8,566 nt of DNA, taken from positions 1-8,566 of the forward strand of contig CAZCPY010000128.1 of assembly GCA_964499865.1 (NCBI GenBank), in the 5' to 3' direction. Within the stretch, counting starts at the first letter, position 1. Every line of letters starts with the position of its first letter. Both the position numbers and the translations under genes were made by a program. Below are positions 5,304 to 8,566 of the stretch, one piece after another. The notes under the pieces were generated by a model. It was not told the origin of the DNA. It did not search any database and worked only from the letters and a program-made list of their open reading frames with translations. This DNA comes from JANOGU01 sp964499865 (lineage in GTDB: Bacteria > Pseudomonadota > Alphaproteobacteria > Rhodobacterales > Rhodobacteraceae).

Positions 5304-8300
5304 TGGCCGGCCGCGACGACCCCAAGGCGCGCGGGGCGACGGGCATCCTGTCCACCTTCACCCGTCACCGCACGCTTGCGAACCTGCTGCTTGCGGTGAT
5401 GCTGGCGGCGGGGGTGCAGGCGGCACTGAACATCCGCGCGCAGTTCTTCCCCGATACCGTGGTCTCCGAGGTCGACGTCGCGCTCGCCTGGGAAGGTGCG
5501 GGGGCCGAGGACGTGGACCGCGGCCTTGTGGCGGTGGTGGAACCTGCCCTGCTGGCGCTGGACGGGGTGACCGCGGTCACCTCGCGCGCCACCGAGGGCC
5601 GCGCCCAGATCAGCCTGGAATTCGAGCCCGGCCAGGACCTCGACCGCGCCACCGATGCCGTGCAGACCGCGCTCGACGGCGTCACCGGCCTGCCCGACGG
5701 CGTCGATCCCCCCGAGGTGCGTCGCGCCGTCTGGCGCGACCAGGTGACCGACATCGTCATCAGCGGCCCCGTCGGCATCGACCAGCTTGGCCGCTTCACC
5801 GACGACCTGACCGCCCGGCTCTTCGCCCGCGGCATCACCCGCACCACGATCCGCGGCTTTGCCGCGCCGCGGATCACGGTCGAGGTGCCTTCGGCGATGC
5901 TCTACCGCCATGGGCTGGCGATGTCCGACATCGCCGCCGCCATCGCGGCGCAGGTCAGCACCGCGCCCGCGGGCGAGGTCGCGGGCGGCGAGGCGCGCGT
6001 GCGCACGGGGCAGGAGGCGCGCGATGCCGAAAGGCTCGCGGCCATCGTGCTGCGCGCCGACACCGGGGGCGGTGCGCTGACGCTGGCCGATGTGGCGCGG
6101 ATCCGCACCGAGGCCGCCAACAGCGGCCGCGCGGCCTTCGTCGGCGACAACCCGGCGATGACGATCCGCGTCGACCGCAACGACACCGGCGACGCGATCC
6201 GCCTGCAGGCCGAGGTCGAGGCGGCAGTGGCCGAGGTGCAGGCGACCCTGCCGCCCGGCGTGACCATCGACCTCGTGCGCGCGAGGGCCGAACAGATCAC
6301 CGCGCGGCTGGAACTGCTGCTCGACAATGCGGTGGCGGGGCTTCTGATCGTGCTGGTGCTGCTGTTCCTGTTCCTGAACGCGCGCAGCGCGATCTGGGTG
6401 GCGTCGGGGATTCCGGTGGCCCTGGGGGCGGGGCTGGCGGCGATGCACTGGGGCGGGCTGACCATCAACATGATCTCGCTCTTCGCGCTGATCCTGATGG
6501 TGGGGGTGGTGGTCGATGACGCCATCGTCGTGGCCGAACACGCCGACTACCGCGCCCGCGAGCTGGGCGAGGACCCGACGGCCGCCGCGGAAGGCGCGGC
6601 GCAGCGGATGTGGTGGCCGGTCTTCGCCTCGATGCTGACGACGGTCATCGCCTTCGCGGGCCTGATGGCGATCGGCGGGCGGTTCGGCGACCTGATCGCC
6701 GACATCCCCTTCACCGTCATCGCCGTGCTGGTGGCCAGCCTCATCGAGTGCTTTCTCATCCTGCCCAACCACATGCGCCACGCCCTTGCGGCGCACAGGC
6801 AGGGCGCCTGGTACGATGCGCCCTCGCGCGTGGTGAACCGCGGGTTCGCCTGGGTCCGCGACCGGCTGGTGCGGCCGCTGATGCGCGCGATCCTCTGGGC
6901 GCGTTATCCGGTGGCGGCGGCGGCGGTGTTCCTGCTGGCCACGCAGGCCGCGATGTTCCTGCGCGGCGACGTGCAGTTCCGCTTTTTCGACGCGCCCGAA
7001 CAGGCGTCGGTCACCGGCAACTTCGCCATGCTGCCGGGCGCGACGCGCGCCGATGCCGCGGCGATGATGCGCGAACTGCAGCGCGCCGCGACGGCGGTGG
7101 CGGCGCGCTACGAGGCCGAATACGGGCGCAACCCGATCGAATTCGCGATGGCCGAACTTGGCGGGTCGGTCGGCCGCGGCCTGTCGGGGTCGGATACCAA
7201 GGACCCCGACCTGCTGGGCGGCCTGTCGCTGGAGCTGATCGAACCCGACGCCCGGCCCTATTCCAGCTTTGCCTTCATCGCCGACCTTCAGCAAGAGGTC
7301 CGCGCCCATCCGCTGCTCGAGGAGCTGAGCTTCCGCGGCGCCCGCTTCGGCCCCGGGGGCGATGCGATCTCGGTCGATCTTGCGGGCGCCGACGCGCCCG
7401 TGCTCAAGGCCGCGGCCGAGGCGCTCAAGGCCGCGCTGGCCCCCGTCCCCGGCGTCTCCGCGCTCGAGGATACGCTGGCCTGGGACAAGGAAGAGCTGGT
7501 CCTGACCCTGACCCCGCAGGGCCAGGCGCTCGGCTTCCGCATCGACGAGCTGGGCCGCGCGCTGCGCCACCGGCTGGAGGGGATCGAGGCCGCGACCTTC
7601 CCCGACGGCCCGCGCACCGCCACGATCCGGGTGGAACTGCCCGCGGGCGAGATGACCGCCGATTTCCTCGACCGCACGCTGATGCGCACGCCGGCAGGCG
7701 CCTGGGTGCCGCTGGCCGATATCGTGCAGGTCAGCGCGCGCGACGGCTTTTCGGTGATCCGGCGCGAGAACGGGCTGCGCGTGGTCACCGTCTCGGGCGA
7801 CATCGCGGCCGACGATCCGGTCGCGGCCAATGCGGTGCAGGACCGCCTGCGGACCGAGATCCTGCCGCGGATCGAGACCGAATTCGGCGTCGTTGCGCGC
7901 CAGTCGGGGGCGGTGGTGCACGAGCAGGAGTTCCTGTCCGGCGCGGGCTTCGGCTTTGCGCTGTGCATTCTCGGCATCTACCTGACGCTGGCCTGGATCT
8001 TCGCCTCGTGGACGCGGCCCTTCGTGGTGCTGGCGGTGATCCCCTTCGGCCTGATCGGCGCGATCTGGGGGCACTGGCGGTGGGATGTGCCGATGTCGAT
8101 GTTCTCGATCGTCGGGCTGATCGGCATGGCGGGCATCATCGTCAACGGCGCCATCGTGCTGGTCGATGCGGTGGACGAACGCAGCGACGGGCAAGGCCTG
8201 GCCTCGGCGCTGGTCGATGCCGTGGCCGACCGCCTGCGGCCGGTGTTCCTGACCACGGCGACCACGGTGCTGGGCCTCGCACCGCTGCTCTACGAAACCA

Positions 8301-8566
8301 GTTCGCAGGCGATCTTCCTCAAGCCCACCGTCATCACCCTGGTCTACGGCCTGGGCTTCGGGGCGGTGCTGGTGCTGGTGGTCACGCCGGTGATGCTGAT
8401 GATCGGCGCCGACATCGGCGCGCAGGTCCGCGGATTGCGGCGGGGCTTGCGCAGGGGCCGGGTGCGGCGGGCCCTGGGGTTCACCGCCGCAGCCGCCGCG
8501 CTGGCGGGCGGGGCGGCGGCGGCGGCGGGGACGGCGCTGGCGCCGGGGCTCGGGCTGGCGCTGGCC
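5303..8566 (+). CDS. RND efflux transporter permease subunit (partial, 3' end beyond window)
   Basis: The frame stays open for 1088 codons to the window end, so the stop is not seen. The protein has the duplicated RND architecture. A first helix (about 24-43) is followed by a large periplasmic domain (about 46-340), helices 2-6 (about 341-486), helix 7 (about 534-553), a second periplasmic domain (about 555-880) and helices 8-12 (about 882-1035). The proton-relay pair is conserved in helix 4: GVVVDDAIVVAE, D405 and D406, matching D407/D408 of AcrB. In helix 10 the segment GIIVNGAIVLVD (944-955) has no lysine where AcrB has K940, as in several other RND subfamilies. After the normal last helix comes a very basic linker (RGLRRGLRRGRVRR, 1043-1056) and a new Ala/Gly-rich hydrophobic stretch. 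The first codon overlaps the adaptor stop. It is probably a proton-driven exporter; the substrate is unknown. Confidence 0.94.
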   Translation, partial: MAGRDDPKARGATGILSTFTRHRTLANLLLAVMLAAGVQAALNIRAQFFPDTVVSEVDVALAWEGAGAEDVDRGLVAVVEPALLALDGVTAVTSRATEGRAQISLEFEPGQDLDRATDAVQTALDGVTGLPDGVDPPEVRRAVWRDQVTDIVISGPVGIDQLGRFTDDLTARLFARGITRTTIRGFAAPRITVEVPSAMLYRHGLAMSDIAAAIAAQVSTAPAGEVAGGEARVRTGQEARDAERLAAIVLRADTGGGALTLADVARIRTEAANSGRAAFVGDNPAMTIRVDRNDTGDAIRLQAEVEAAVAEVQATLPPGVTIDLVRARAEQITARLELLLDNAVAGLLIVLVLLFLFLNARSAIWVASGIPVALGAGLAAMHWGGLTINMISLFALILMVGVVVDDAIVVAEHADYRARELGEDPTAAAEGAAQRMWWPVFASMLTTVIAFAGLMAIGGRFGDLIADIPFTVIAVLVASLIECFLILPNHMRHALAAHRQGAWYDAPSRVVNRGFAWVRDRLVRPLMRAILWARYPVAAAAVFLLATQAAMFLRGDVQFRFFDAPEQASVTGNFAMLPGATRADAAAMMRELQRAATAVAARYEAEYGRNPIEFAMAELGGSVGRGLSGSDTKDPDLLGGLSLELIEPDARPYSSFAFIADLQQEVRAHPLLEELSFRGARFGPGGDAISVDLAGADAPVLKAAAEALKAALAPVPGVSALEDTLAWDKEELVLTLTPQGQALGFRIDELGRALRHRLEGIEAATFPDGPRTATIRVELPAGEMTADFLDRTLMRTPAGAWVPLADIVQVSARDGFSVIRRENGLRVVTVSGDIAADDPVAANAVQDRLRTEILPRIETEFGVVARQSGAVVHEQEFLSGAGFGFALCILGIYLTLAWIFASWTRPFVVLAVIPFGLIGAIWGHWRWDVPMSMFSIVGLIGMAGIIVNGAIVLVDAVDERSDGQGLASALVDAVADRLRPVFLTTATTVLGLAPLLYETSSQAIFLKPTVITLVYGLGFGAVLVLVVTPVMLMIGADIGAQVRGLRRGLRRGRVRRALGFTAAAAALAGGAAAAAGTALAPGLGLALA

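Noticed and set aside
4058..8194. A 1378-codon open frame on the minus strand across the adaptor and permease genes
   Set aside because: Its translation is dominated by His, Arg, Gly, Asp and Gln with no recognisable domain, and the opposite strand encodes two clear RND family proteins. Long antisense open frames are expected at this GC content.

Overview
The window comes from a very GC-rich alphaproteobacterium, most likely a member of the Rhodobacteraceae (Rhodobacter/Paracoccus/Rhodovulum type). The evidence is the pdhA-pdhB order with a lipoyl domain fused to the N-terminus of the E1-beta subunit, a DUF2852 protein typical of that family, and strong G/C preference at third codon positions. 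Identification rests on recognising protein families by eye; no database search was run.

Left part (1-1820, minus strand): the first 46 codons of pdhB lie downstream of a complete pdhA, giving the E1 component of the pyruvate dehydrogenase complex. Upstream of pdhA is a short promoter region with a perfect 12-bp palindrome. Before that come a strong hairpin terminator and a small one-helix membrane protein of the DUF2852 family.

Middle (1821-2295): a divergent intergenic region of about 475 bp. It holds a 7-bp-arm inverted repeat and a duplicated TTCACATG word near the DUF2852 promoter, an isolated hairpin, and no convincing gene. Weak, frame-shifting coding-like signal on the minus strand could be a gene remnant.

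Right part (2296-8566, plus strand): four genes in one direction. The first is a minimal zinc metallopeptidase (HExxHxxGxxD) whose N-terminus is built from a 15-bp tandem repeat coding PDATA, and which has no Shine-Dalgarno. The second is an exported metallo-beta-lactamase-fold hydrolase with a Tat-like signal. The last two are a translationally coupled RND efflux pair: a periplasmic adaptor and an inner-membrane permease that is open to the window end (1088 codons seen). No outer-membrane channel gene is present in the window.

Most of the window is ordinary housekeeping and efflux content. I do not see a new multi-gene system. The points most worth a second look are the in-frame PDATA minisatellite with a possibly leaderless start, the two operator-like palindromes, and an extra hydrophobic segment after the canonical last helix of the RND permease.
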